Shown here: piece by piece, positions 46,507-55,269 of the stretch
How positions within the stretch are numbered: position 1 is the stretch's first letter
How the letters are laid out: each line of letters begins with the position of its first letter
From: Methylophilus medardicus
GTDB lineage: Bacteria > Pseudomonadota > Gammaproteobacteria > Burkholderiales > Methylophilaceae
Assembly (NCBI RefSeq): GCF_006363955.1
Contig: NZ_CP040948.1
Location: forward strand, 2,170,001-2,234,000
Length of the DNA stretch: 64,000 nt
Direction of reading: 5' to 3'
Made by a program: the position numbers and the translations under genes
The notes under the pieces: generated by a model
The model's input: the letters and a program-made list of their open reading frames with translations, nothing else
What the model was told of the DNA's origin: nothing
The model's database searches: none

Positions 46507-47304
46507 ATGTGGCTATGCACTGAATGTGACATCACGTTTAATGTCAGTATCCCAACCCCATTTATCCTAATGTTGCGCCCGCGTAGCGGCGAACAGCAAT
46601 GGGTAGCGCGGCAATCTTATACGCTAAGCCCTAGCGTGCCTGTGTTTGAGTATACCGACACTTATGGCAACCTTTGCCAGCGTCTGGTCGCGCCTGTGGG
46701 CAAGTTTTGTATCAGCACTTCGGCAGATATTTTAACAGCCGATGGGATTGATACCGCACCCGGTGCGCCTTTTGACGATGTGCAATATCTGCCAGACGAT
46801 GTGCTCACTTATCTATTGCCTTCGCGCTATTGCGAATCGGACAAGTTACTTGATTTGGGCCAGCAGATCGTGACCAATGTGAGGCCTGGCTATGACCAAG
46901 TGACGGCCATTGAGCAATGGATTCGGGAAAATATCAGCTACAACACCAACTCCACGCACTTTCAGCTCTCTGCTGTTGAGGTCAACCAAGAGCGCGAAGG
47001 CGTGTGCCGGGAACTGGCGCACTTGGGCATCGCTTTGTGTCGGGGCTTATGTATTCCTGCCCGGATGGTCGTGGGATTTTTACATGAACTACAACCAATG
47101 GACTTCCATGCTTGGTTTGAGGCTTATGTGAATGGCAGATGGTATACCTTTGACCCGACTCAACCTTTTCCTCGTGGCGGGCGAGTGACCGTCGCCTATG
47201 GGCACGATGCCGCCGATGTGGCCATTTTTAATCAGTTTGGTCCGGCATTGCATCCTGAAGAGATGCGTGTCCGCGTGACCCAACTCCCAGGCGCTCCTGG
47301 TTAA
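46507..47304 (+). CDS. Transglutaminase-like cysteine protease/hydrolase (first of a pair)
   Basis: A 265-residue cytoplasmic protein with a transglutaminase-like core. The catalytic triad is visible as Cys in EGVCRELAH (near residue 162), His in DFHAWFEAY (near 199) and Asp in YTFDPTQ (near 214). An N-terminal beta-sandwich-like domain precedes it. It is followed after 20 nt by a second, related gene. AAGGAG lies 6 nt upstream of the ATG. Substrate unknown. Confidence 0.87.
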   Translation: MWLCTECDITFNVSIPTPFILMLRPRSGEQQWVARQSYTLSPSVPVFEYTDTYGNLCQRLVAPVGKFCISTSADILTADGIDTAPGAPFDDVQYLPDDVLTYLLPSRYCESDKLLDLGQQIVTNVRPGYDQVTAIEQWIRENISYNTNSTHFQLSAVEVNQEREGVCRELAHLGIALCRGLCIPARMVVGFLHELQPMDFHAWFEAYVNGRWYTFDPTQPFPRGGRVTVAYGHDAADVAIFNQFGPALHPEEMRVRVTQLPGAPG

Positions 47305-47324
47305 CCGGGCGTGATGCAGACACC

Positions 47325-48179
47325 ATGAAGCGTATTAAAATCAAACATCTGACGGAGTATGCTTTCTCATCCCCGGTGACGCTGCAACAACATTGCTTGC
47401 TGATACGGCCGCGTGAAGGCCACGATTTACGTATCGAATCCTCTCTCCTGAACATCTCACCCGCTTATGAGATCCGCTGGTCGCGGGATGTGTTTGATAA
47501 CTCGTTGGCGATGGTCAACTTTTTGCAGACAAGTGACAGGCTGACCATCGCCAGCGAAGTGGTGATTCAACATTATGCAGAGGCGCCACTGGATTTCTGG
47601 ATGGATGCCTATGCGGTCAATTATCCGTTTAGTTATGCGCAAGCCGAATGGGCTGACCTGGCCGCTTTTCAGCGCCCGGTTTTTGCACAGGACGAAACTC
47701 AGGTGCATCAATGGCTGCAGCAACTTGGTTTACTCAATGGCCAGCACAATACGTTTGCGTTGCTAACGACCTTGAATCAGGCCATTTATACCCAATTCCG
47801 TTATCAGGCACGTGAAGCAGCAGGCGTACAATCTCCCGCTACCACCCTGCAGTATGGCAGCGGTTCCTGCCGTGATTATGCCACGCTGTTTATTGAGGCT
47901 TGCCGCAATCTAGGGCTTGCCAGCCGCTTTGTCAGTGGTTATCTACATGCGCCGGCCACCGAGGTAGGCAATGCGACCACTCACGCCTGGGCTGAAGTGT
48001 ATTTGCCGGGCACCGGCTGGAAAGGCTTTGACCCAACGTCGGGACAAGTCACGGGGACGCATCATATCGCCGTGGCGGTCGCTCGCGATCCAGAAGCGGT
48101 TCCTCCGGTTGCTGGCAGTTTTATCGGGCCCAATGTGGCGCCTATATTGCAGGTCAATGTGCAGGTGAATTTACTCTGA
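47325..48179 (+). CDS. Transglutaminase-like protein (second of a pair)
   Basis: A 284-residue protein of the same superfamily with the typical N-terminal bacterial transglutaminase-like region (KIKHLTEYAFSSPVTLQQHCLLIRPR). The triad is Cys in GSGSCRDYATLF (near 184), His in NATTHAWAEVYLPG (near 219) and Asp in GFDPTSGQ. The two genes are cotranscribed but only distantly similar. This type often sits with circularly permuted ATP-grasp/alpha-E genes that make a peptide-like product; those partners are not in this window. Confidence 0.9.
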   Translation: MKRIKIKHLTEYAFSSPVTLQQHCLLIRPREGHDLRIESSLLNISPAYEIRWSRDVFDNSLAMVNFLQTSDRLTIASEVVIQHYAEAPLDFWMDAYAVNYPFSYAQAEWADLAAFQRPVFAQDETQVHQWLQQLGLLNGQHNTFALLTTLNQAIYTQFRYQAREAAGVQSPATTLQYGSGSCRDYATLFIEACRNLGLASRFVSGYLHAPATEVGNATTHAWAEVYLPGTGWKGFDPTSGQVTGTHHIAVAVARDPEAVPPVAGSFIGPNVAPILQVNVQVNLL

Positions 48180-48251
48180 TCAAAGACGCGTGCTTGCCGA
48201 CTTGCTCTCAACCCGCTGCAATGACCAAGTCCTGATGGCCTCAAGGGGCAT

Positions 48252-48282
48252 AAAAAAACCGCCCCACAAGGAGGCGGTTTTT
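48252..48282. terminator. Bidirectional terminator between the transglutaminase pair and tkt
   Basis: AAAAAACCGCC pairs with GGCGGTTTTT around a 9-nt loop. Confidence 0.9.
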
Positions 48283-48304
48283 ATTTCGATCAATCTGTCT
48301 TTAA

Positions 48305-50290
48305 TTACAGAACAGATTTAACAGTAGCTACAACGTTCTCTACCGTGAAACCGAAGTGCTTCATCAGTGCGCCGCCAGGAGCAGACTCACCGAAGGTGTC
48401 GATACCGACCACAGCACCCTCTAAACCAACATACTTACGCCAGAAATCTGGGTGAGCAGCTTCAACAGCCACGCGAACAACGCCTGGAGTCAATACGCTG
48501 TCTTTGTAAGCTTTGTCTTGACGGTCAAATACGTTAGTGGATGGCATTGAAACCACGCGCACTTTAGTACCAGCAGCGGTTAACTCAGCAGCGGCTTTCA
48601 CTGCCAAATCTAATTCTGAACCGTTAGCGATGATGATCACATCTGCTTTACCAGCCGCGTCGGAGAACACATAACCACCTTTACGGATGGCTTCGAGTTG
48701 TGACGCTTCGTGTTTGATACCAGCCAAATTCTGACGGCTCAATACCAAGCTGGTTGGGCCTTCTGCACGCTCAACAGCAGCAACCCATGCAACCGTTGTT
48801 TCAGTCGCTGAACCTGGACGCCATACATCCATACGTGGGATGTAACGCAAGCCAGAAGTGTTTTCAACGGGCTGGTGCGTTGGACCATCTTCACCTTGAC
48901 CGATAGAGTCATGGGTCAGCACGTAAACCACACGTTGATGCATCAACGCTGACATACGCATGCCGTTTTTCATGTAATCAGAGAACATGTGGAAAGTACC
49001 GCCGAATGGCAACAAGCCACCGTGCAATGCCACACCGTTCATGATCGCAGCCATACCGAATTCACGTACACCGTAAGAGATGTAGTTACCTGGTTTTTTC
49101 GCATCTACGTGCACGAAGCTACCAGTTGAAGTCAGGTTAGAACCAGTCAAATCAGCTGAACCGCCTAAGAACTCAGGCAATAATGGCGCCAAAGCACCAA
49201 TCGCGTTTTGTGACGCTTTACGGGAAGCATTGCCTTCCGCTTTTTCGTTCACTGCAGCGATGATCTTGTCTGTTTCTGCTTTCCAGTTTGCTGGCAAGTC
49301 ACCGGCCATACGGCGTTTGAACTCAGCAGCTTCTGCTGGGAATGCTTTTTCGTAAGCCGCAAACTTGTCGTTCCAAGCAGCTTCACGTGCAGCGCCTTTG
49401 GCTTTTTGATCCCAACCTTCGTAAACGTCAGCAGGAATCACGAATGGCTCATGTGGCCAGCCGATTTCAGCACGGGTAGCAGCCACTTCGGCGTCACCTA
49501 ATGCAGAACCGTGACAGTCGTGTGAACCAGATTTGTTTGGTGAGCCTTTACCGATGATGGTTTTGCAGCAGATCAGTGATGGTTTATCAGTCACAGATTT
49601 CGCTTCGTCTACAGCTTTTTGGATCGCCGCTTGGTCATGGCCATCGACAGAAACAACGTGCCAGCCATATGCCTTGAAACGGCCTGCGGTGTCGTCTGTG
49701 TACCAACCTTCGATGTGACCGTCGATCGAGATACCGTTGTCATCCCAGAAAGCGACCAACTTGCCTAAGCCCCAAGTACCAGCCAGTGCACATGCTTCGT
49801 GAGAAACGCCTTCCATCATGCAACCGTCGCCCAAGAACACGTATGTGTAGTGGTCAACAATGTCGTGGCCTGGCTTGTTAAACTGGTTGGCCAACAATTT
49901 TTCAGCCATCGCGAAACCAACGCCGTTCGCAATCCCTTGACCCAATGGGCCAGTCGTGGTTTCAACGCCTGGTGCGTAGCTATACTCAGGGTGACCAGCA
50001 CACTTGGAGTGCAATTGACGGAACGTTTTGATGTCATCGATAGACACATCGTAACCGGTCAGGTGCAGCAAGGAGTAAATCAGCATAGAGCCATGGCCGT
50101 TTGACAACACGAAGCGGTCACGGTTAGCCCATTGTGGGTTAGTTGGGTTGTGGCTCAGATTGTGGTTCCACAATACTTCAGCAATTTCAGCCATGCCCAT
50201 AGGTGCGCCTGGGTGACCGGAGTTTGCTTTTTGTACAGCGTCCATGCTCAGAGCACGGATGGCGTTGCACAAGTCGACACGAGTTGCCAT
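48305..50290 (-). CDS. tkt: Transketolase
   Basis: TPP-dependent transketolase of 661 residues, interconverting sugar phosphates; in RuMP-cycle methylotrophs it regenerates ribulose 5-phosphate, the formaldehyde acceptor. Landmarks: [30 protein letters not shown], the TPP motif [22 protein letters not shown], and [11 protein letters not shown] in the pyrimidine domain. ATG 50290 has GGGAG upstream and gives the canonical MATRVDL start; 13 extra upstream codons are discarded. It is divergent from the fae homologue, with about 260 nt between starts. Confidence 0.95.
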   Translation of the reverse strand: MATRVDLCNAIRALSMDAVQKANSGHPGAPMGMAEIAEVLWNHNLSHNPTNPQWANRDRFVLSNGHGSMLIYSLLHLTGYDVSIDDIKTFRQLHSKCAGHPEYSYAPGVETTTGPLGQGIANGVGFAMAEKLLANQFNKPGHDIVDHYTYVFLGDGCMMEGVSHEACALAGTWGLGKLVAFWDDNGISIDGHIEGWYTDDTAGRFKAYGWHVVSVDGHDQAAIQKAVDEAKSVTDKPSLICCKTIIGKGSPNKSGSHDCHGSALGDAEVAATRAEIGWPHEPFVIPADVYEGWDQKAKGAAREAAWNDKFAAYEKAFPAEAAEFKRRMAGDLPANWKAETDKIIAAVNEKAEGNASRKASQNAIGALAPLLPEFLGGSADLTGSNLTSTGSFVHVDAKKPGNYISYGVREFGMAAIMNGVALHGGLLPFGGTFHMFSDYMKNGMRMSALMHQRVVYVLTHDSIGQGEDGPTHQPVENTSGLRYIPRMDVWRPGSATETTVAWVAAVERAEGPTSLVLSRQNLAGIKHEASQLEAIRKGGYVFSDAAGKADVIIIANGSELDLAVKAAAELTAAGTKVRVVSMPSTNVFDRQDKAYKDSVLTPGVVRVAVEAAHPDFWRKYVGLEGAVVGIDTFGESAPGGALMKHFGFTVENVVATVKSVL

Positions 50291-50548
50291 TGTTTTCTCC
50301 CTAGAGTGAAAGTGAGCGGTCTTACACAAAATGCTGCAAAACCTTGATTGAATTCTTTAAAAAGGCCAGAAAAGCCGCCTTTTACGGAAAGGCTAGATTA
50401 TTCACTAGAACCCGGTTTTCTTCAAGCGTTAATCACCTTTTTCTGGTTGTGGGCTTGCGATAAAAAGGCCAGTCTGCAAGGTTCATGGGTAGCTTTCGGT
50501 CCAGGTTTCCCCTACCATGTGAAACACATTGATTGTAAAGGAATCCAG

Positions 50549-51100
50549 ATGTCTGACGAACGAATTATCATGCGCGTGGGTGAAGCCTTGGTCGCAGGCG
50601 GCCCGCCGGGCACCGCAGCTGAACCAGAAGTGGCGATTGGCGAAATGAACGGCCCGATGGGAACGGCATTTGCCAACTTACTCGGCGACCAAGTGAAAGG
50701 GCATACCCGCGTTCTCGCGATTATGAACACCGACATCATGGTGCGCCCTGCCACCCTAATGGTGAGCAAAGTCACGGTTAAAGATCCTCGTTATACCAAT
50801 ATTTTGATGGGCACGGTACAAGGCGCGATTGCCAATGGCGTACTGGATGCGGTGCGCAGTGGTGACATCCCCAAGGAAAAAGCCAATGACTTAGGCATTA
50901 TCGTCTCGGTATGGCTCAGCCCGGCAATTCTTGAACAAGAGAAAATCGACCACAAAGCGCTGTTTGACATCCACCGAGAGGCCACTTTTAAAGCGATTCA
51001 AAAAGCTTTGCGAAATGAACCGAGCATTGATTGGTTACTTGAAAATCAAGAAAAAATCGTACACAAATACTACCAAATGGGCTTAGACGGCAAGCTTTAA
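50549..51100 (+). CDS. Formaldehyde-activating enzyme homologue lacking the catalytic histidine
   Basis: A 183-residue Fae-fold protein. Fae condenses formaldehyde with tetrahydromethanopterin. Recognisable are VGEALVAGG, LGDQVKGHTRVLAIMNTDIMVRPATLMVSKVTVKDPRYTNI, and the AVQDAV-like VLDAVRSGDIPKEKANDLGIIVSVWL. The His that follows VGEALVGDGNEVA in characterised Fae aligns here with Glu, and two residues are inserted before it. So it may not catalyse the reaction and could be a Fae2/Fae3-type paralogue of other function. AAAGGAA lies 6 nt before ATG 50549; an open frame to 50348 is not convincing. Confidence 0.88.
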   Translation: MSDERIIMRVGEALVAGGPPGTAAEPEVAIGEMNGPMGTAFANLLGDQVKGHTRVLAIMNTDIMVRPATLMVSKVTVKDPRYTNILMGTVQGAIANGVLDAVRSGDIPKEKANDLGIIVSVWLSPAILEQEKIDHKALFDIHREATFKAIQKALRNEPSIDWLLENQEKIVHKYYQMGLDGKL

Positions 51101-51115
51101 GCCACAAAAGCGCAC

Positions 51116-51145
51116 AAAAAAAGGATGCCTTGGCATCCTTTTTTA
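51116..51145. terminator. Bidirectional terminator after the fae homologue
   Basis: AAAAAGGATGCC pairs with GGCATCCTTTTTT around TT. It serves the fae homologue and the convergent oxidoreductase gene. Confidence 0.92.
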
Positions 51146-51156
51146 TTTAAACCTAA

Positions 51157-52173
51157 TCATCGTTTTAATGCAGCGATGACTGCTTCAATCGCTTTGCAAT
51201 TGCCGCGGGCATCGTCAAATGTCAGCAACGGGGCTTTGCCGTAAAGCACGCAATCGCTAAAGTGCTCGATTTCGAGGTTGAAGTGGTTGGCTGTTGGCAA
51301 CACAATGGTCTCGGACTGACCAGCGGCCTCCCAGCTAATGACCGGGGCATCCCCGGGATAGGCCCACATGTTGTGGCATTTGATCCAGCCTTTGTCGCCG
51401 ATGATTTCATATTCGGCCTTCCGGCCGCGCTCAAAGCTAACATCAAAGTGACCGAATCGGGCGCGGCCTTGTGCATCTGCGCCAAAGTCGAACACGCCGC
51501 TGGCCACCACATCGGCACCATGGCTGTTGAGTTTGCCGTAAGCAACGACGTGCTCTGGCTCAGCAGGCACATTATCTTTGCCAAAACACCAGCGCAAGGC
51601 ATGGATGGCGTAAGGGCCGATATCCCACATGGCACCGCCGCCATGGGCCATATCACGACTGATGCGATACATGCGCGCGGGGGCCATTAAGAAGGAAAAA
51701 CTGGCGCGACAAGACAGCACGTCACCTATGAGGCCAGAGGCGATGAGTTCAGCCACTTTGGCATGCTGTGGATGAAAACGGTACATAAAGCCTTCCATCA
51801 CCGTCACCCCTTTGGTTTTTGCCGCAGACTCAATGGTGTCGATGTCCGCCAAATGCGTCGTCATTGGCTTTTCGATGAGCACATGCTTACCGGCCTGAAT
51901 CGCTTTCAATGCCCACTCGGCATGCTCCTCGTTGGCCATCGGACAATACACTGCTTCCACCTGTTCATCTGCAATCAATGCCTCTAAATCATCATAACAA
52001 GTCACGCCATTGTAGCCAGGGGCGTATTTATCGAGGGTGGATTGTGCCGCGCCTGCACGGCGACTGGCGATCGCTACCAGCTGCGCATTATTGGCCGCGA
52101 TGATGGCCGGAAGTAAGCGCTCATTGACACGGGCCGCCCCTAAAATTCCCCACTTCAGCCTTTGTTTGCTCAT
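51157..52173 (-). CDS. Gfo/Idh/MocA family NAD(P)-dependent oxidoreductase
   Basis: A 338-residue sugar/inositol dehydrogenase-like protein. Rossmann motif WGILGAARV at the N-terminus, the conserved EKPMTT lysine motif near residue 100, and the C-terminal domain with GGGAMWDIGPYAIHALRWCFG, where the His and Asp/Lys residues of the active site sit. The substrate cannot be told. Convergent with the fae homologue. Confidence 0.88.
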   Translation of the reverse strand: MSKQRLKWGILGAARVNERLLPAIIAANNAQLVAIASRRAGAAQSTLDKYAPGYNGVTCYDDLEALIADEQVEAVYCPMANEEHAEWALKAIQAGKHVLIEKPMTTHLADIDTIESAAKTKGVTVMEGFMYRFHPQHAKVAELIASGLIGDVLSCRASFSFLMAPARMYRISRDMAHGGGAMWDIGPYAIHALRWCFGKDNVPAEPEHVVAYGKLNSHGADVVASGVFDFGADAQGRARFGHFDVSFERGRKAEYEIIGDKGWIKCHNMWAYPGDAPVISWEAAGQSETIVLPTANHFNLEIEHFSDCVLYGKAPLLTFDDARGNCKAIEAVIAALKR

Positions 52174-52226
52174 CTTTCCATCCCATCCATTAAACGAGCT
52201 TTATTATACCCCGCACCCATACAAAA

Positions 52227-52248
52227 AAAGGCTGGATATCCAGCCTTT
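52227..52248 (-). terminator. Terminator of the PEP-CTERM gene at 52271
   Basis: AAAGGCTGG pairs with CCAGCCTTT around ATAT; on the minus strand a run of seven T follows. It lies 22 nt past the stop. Confidence 0.9.
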
Positions 52249-52270
52249 CAATCACACCACCAATAAAGCA

Positions 52271-53089
52271 TCAAACCGACAACTGGCGGCGTCGCAACAG
52301 CGCACCCAACACCGGCAAGCCCATCGCAAACAGCCAAATGGCGGCTGGGGCCGGGACAGGACTAATCGCACTAGGGGCAATCCCGTTGACGCTGACGCTG
52401 AAGTTATCCACGGCAACTTTTGCGTTAAAGCCATCACAAGATACATAACATAGGTTGTAAGCTACATAACCAACGCCAAAACGCAACATTCCGCTGGTGA
52501 AATCAGGTCGGTCAGTGCTAAAAATCCCCTGACTAGCAAAGTCAGCATTTAAACTCTGCCAGTCGTTGCTTGCCACAGTATTAAAACCAAAGTTTTGCCA
52601 GTTGCTATTCGTGACAGAGGTTAAATTGTCCCACAAATGATAGATGCGACCGTTTTGTTCGATTGCCGCGGTTAAAAAACCCGCACTGTTGTTTGAGTAG
52701 CTTGACTCCAGCGTCTTTGCGTCAAAACGGATATCGAGGCTGGTCAGCACACCGTCAGTGGCGGGGTTCCAAGAGGCGAATTGATAGATCATAGCGATTG
52801 TGACACCGGGCGTGTATCTCTTACCGTCGGATGCAATTGGACTATCGTAGTCTGATTTTGACACGCCCATTTGCAAGTGACTACCAGGATTTCCCCCGCT
52901 GGCAACCACCGTTTTGAGCTCTGTGGATGCATTGGTATTATTGACTGTAATGGCATGCCAATCGATGTCTGTCATATCCCCCACGACCAGACTGGTCGCC
53001 TGGGCATTACCAGCTAGATGAAAAAAACAGAGTGCGAGCGTGGCCGCGGACTTTTGATGTTGAACAGCGTAACGAAGTAATCCAAGCAT
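52271..53089 (-). CDS. PEP-CTERM sorting domain protein (VPAPAA variant)
   Basis: A 272-residue exported protein from ATG 53089 with signal peptide through NAQA and a C-terminal sorting signal VPAPAAIWLF, hydrophobic helix and basic RRRQLSV tail (the VPxPAAxWL variant of PEP-CTERM). The body is predicted beta-rich with NTNAS-type glycosylation-like motifs and one CYVSC pair. An open frame extends upstream to 53227, but that part crosses the shared palindromic operator and is probably untranslated. Function unknown; exosortase substrate. Confidence 0.85.
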   Translation of the reverse strand: MLGLLRYAVQHQKSAATLALCFFHLAGNAQATSLVVGDMTDIDWHAITVNNTNASTELKTVVASGGNPGSHLQMGVSKSDYDSPIASDGKRYTPGVTIAMIYQFASWNPATDGVLTSLDIRFDAKTLESSYSNNSAGFLTAAIEQNGRIYHLWDNLTSVTNSNWQNFGFNTVASNDWQSLNADFASQGIFSTDRPDFTSGMLRFGVGYVAYNLCYVSCDGFNAKVAVDNFSVSVNGIAPSAISPVPAPAAIWLFAMGLPVLGALLRRRQLSV

Positions 53090-53148
53090 AGAATCAACCT
53101 TTCGATGAAGTGAACCTTGAAAAGAGCAAACACGATATCTAAAGGACT

Positions 53149-53192
53149 CTAGCGCATAAAGATCAACAAAAACACCCCGCAAACAGGGGGGG
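53149..53192 (-). promoter_or_regulatory. Palindromic operator and -10-like element, PEP-CTERM gene
   Basis: On the minus strand a C7 run, TGTTTGC and GGGG (palindrome at 53175-53192) are followed 22 nt later by CTAGAGT (CTAG at 53149-53152). The ATG is 60 nt further on. The same layout is found at 57184 and, more loosely, at 53964. Confidence 0.7.
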
Positions 53193-53252
53193 CTGACTGC
53201 ATGGAAGTCGCCCGCCTCTGTATCCAATTGCCTTTCAAATCTTTGATGCGGA

Positions 53253-53888
53253 CTAAATTAAACCCATTTTTTGCGCGCTGATGGCCGCCTCTGCCCGGGA
53301 GGAAACGTTCAATTTTCGATAGATTTCTTTCACATAGCCGGCAATGGTGTTGCGCTTGAGGCCAAGCATATTGGCAGTCTCGACCATGGTCATGCCTTTG
53401 GCAATGATAGACAGCACCTCTTTCTCACGCTCGGTGAGTAATGCTTGCGCGTGCAGCTCGGGCAAAGGCTCATGAAAATGGCGCAATAACTTTCTGGCAA
53501 TGGCTGGCGACAAAGGAGGTTGCCCGGTGACGATGCCGTTGAGCGCCTGCACGATCGCCGCCTGTGGCTGATCTTTGAGTAAATAGCCATGCGCACCGGC
53601 GCGTAATGCAGGAAAAATATGATTATCATCGTCAAAAATGCTGGCTACGACACAAATCGTGTGCAATGAGTGGCGATTGAACCACTCAATGACGCTGACA
53701 CCGCTGCCGTCGGGCAAGCTCAGGTCAATCAGGGCGATGTCCTGCGCGGGCAGGGTAGGCAATAATGCCAGTGCTTGCTCAATCGTATTGGCTGATTGAA
53801 TATGAATAGCAGGAAAGCTTTGGCGCAACACCTCTGACAGCCATACTTGCGACTCCGGGGTATCTTCAAGAATGAAAGCTGTTTTCAT
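53253..53888 (-). CDS. NarL/LuxR-family response regulator
   Basis: A 211-residue response regulator. The receiver (about 1-115) has the acidic pair Glu8-Asp9, the phosphoacceptor Asp55 (LIDLSLPDGSG) and the Lys in LLKDQ. The LuxR-type helix-turn-helix (about 145-208) shows LTEREKEVLSIIAKGMTMVETANMLGLKRNTIAGYVKEIYRKL. ATG 53888 is used. It is divergent from the outer-membrane gene; its partner is probably the histidine kinase at 55266, since both lie in the same cluster and match in type. The operator in its own upstream region suggests autoregulation. Confidence 0.92.
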   Translation of the reverse strand: MKTAFILEDTPESQVWLSEVLRQSFPAIHIQSANTIEQALALLPTLPAQDIALIDLSLPDGSGVSVIEWFNRHSLHTICVVASIFDDDNHIFPALRAGAHGYLLKDQPQAAIVQALNGIVTGQPPLSPAIARKLLRHFHEPLPELHAQALLTEREKEVLSIIAKGMTMVETANMLGLKRNTIAGYVKEIYRKLNVSSRAEAAISAQKMGLI

Positions 53889-53937
53889 GGCAACGCTGAC
53901 CAGTTTGATTGATTGCAAATAAATTAAGTTAGAGTGA

Positions 53938-53980
53938 CTATATACGAAATTCTAGGTAGCACACCCCCGCAAACAGGGGG
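53938..53980. promoter_or_regulatory. Palindromic operator between the response regulator and the OM-protein gene
   Basis: CCCCCGCAAACAGGGGG (53964-53980). Read towards the response regulator, GGGGG is followed 22 nt later by ATAGTCA, the same distance as at the other two sites. Read towards the + strand, TAGAAT follows after 17 nt, only 6 nt before the ATG at 54010. Confidence 0.7.
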
Positions 53981-54009
53981 CTCCCATTTAAAATAATTAG
54001 AATACACTC

Positions 54010-55269
54010 ATGGCCAATACAACACTTTGCCTGCGCACTTTGTCTGCTAAACCGTATTTTTTCGTATTGAGTATGTGTGCCATGGCGCCTGCATCCGCAC
54101 AAGAAGCCTTACCCACCTCAGCTTATTTTGGCTTAGAAACGATGGCGCCTGCAGGGGGTTGGGGGATTCGATTCGAGCAACGCAGTAATCATTTTGACCA
54201 CCGTTTTGATGACAACGGCCGCTTGCGTGATCTGGGGGCAAAATTCGATGCCATCGATTTAAATGCCAATGTGTTTCCGGCTTTATCGGCATTAGGCGCA
54301 AGTGCCTCATTGGGAAACACGCGCTTTAAAAGCGAAACCAACAACCAGATCAGTATTCTCACGCTCGGCTACGGCCTCACGCAGGACATCACCTTCGGCG
54401 CCATCATTCCTTATGCCATGTCACAAACGAAGATCCAGTTTGCCGTGGACGGCGGCAATGTCGGCGCAAACCCTTCTTTTGATGCTAACCAGCCGCTGGG
54501 GGCAGCAAACTTTCCGTTTGCCCCAGCAGGCGGGGGTATCGCGCCGATGGGCACCAACGGTGTGCAAAATGTGCTCAGCAACCCCGCCTTTGGTTATCAG
54601 TATAAAGCCCTACAGAATACGCGCACTGAGGGGCTAGGCGATCCCACCCTTGGCGTGTTGTGGCGCGCATACAAAGCGCCGGGAGAGAGCCTGATTATCG
54701 GGCTGGGCCTGCGATTAGGGCTAGCAAAAAAAGATGACCCAGATAACTTGTTGGACACCCCGCTAGGCGACGGCAGTCAAGACGTTCGCACACGTTTTGA
54801 GTATTTTCGTGACCTTGGCGCCAATCTCGACTTGCACCTGCTGGCGGATTACAACTGGCAAACCGCTGACAAGGCCACCATGCGCATTCCCGAGCCAGGT
54901 CAAGTATTAGCCCTGGCCAGTAGCAAACAACGTTTACGACGTGACCTAGGAGACTACTACGAAACGGACATTGAACTTGGCTACCGCTGGTCGAATTGGC
55001 GGGTATCGACCACTTGGCACCGCTACGAAAAAAAATCAGACACCTATCGCTCGAGCTTAGGCACGGACACCGCTAGCCTGCAACAAAACACCTTCACACG
55101 CGCCGACCAGTACCGCATCAGCGCCTCATGGAGCGGCATTCAGGCCTGGCAGCAAGGCAAACTGCCACTGCCCATCATTGTAAAACTAGAGCTACAAGAA
55201 ACCTTTGCTGGCCGTAATTTTGTCGATGTGAGCGATATTTACCTCCAAGTGATCACCCTATTTAAATGA
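54010..55269 (+). CDS. Outer-membrane beta-barrel protein, MetA-pathway-type porin/transporter-like
   Basis: A 419-residue exported protein: signal peptide about 1-31 ending SAQ, then repeated amphipathic beta-strands with aromatic edges (GWGIRFEQRSNHF, LTLGYGLTQDITFGAIIPYAM, IGLGLRLGLAKK, IELGYRWSNWRVSTTWHRY) and a terminal ITLFK. It resembles the 'putative MetA-pathway of phenol degradation' outer-membrane family, a loose label. No ribosome-binding site precedes the ATG, and the first -10-like element ends 6 nt before it, so it may be translated leaderless. It overlaps the kinase gene by 4 nt (ATGA). Confidence 0.8.
   Translation: MANTTLCLRTLSAKPYFFVLSMCAMAPASAQEALPTSAYFGLETMAPAGGWGIRFEQRSNHFDHRFDDNGRLRDLGAKFDAIDLNANVFPALSALGASASLGNTRFKSETNNQISILTLGYGLTQDITFGAIIPYAMSQTKIQFAVDGGNVGANPSFDANQPLGAANFPFAPAGGGIAPMGTNGVQNVLSNPAFGYQYKALQNTRTEGLGDPTLGVLWRAYKAPGESLIIGLGLRLGLAKKDDPDNLLDTPLGDGSQDVRTRFEYFRDLGANLDLHLLADYNWQTADKATMRIPEPGQVLALASSKQRLRRDLGDYYETDIELGYRWSNWRVSTTWHRYEKKSDTYRSSLGTDTASLQQNTFTRADQYRISASWSGIQAWQQGKLPLPIIVKLELQETFAGRNFVDVSDIYLQVITLFK

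Noticed and set aside
50348-50548. 67-codon N-terminal extension of the Fae homologue
   Set aside because: No similarity to Fae; a good ribosome-binding site precedes ATG 50549, and the extension lies in the tkt-fae promoter region.
53090-53227. 46-codon extension of the PEP-CTERM gene
   Set aside because: It would place the signal peptide internally and runs through the shared operator; ATG 53089 gives a proper signal peptide.
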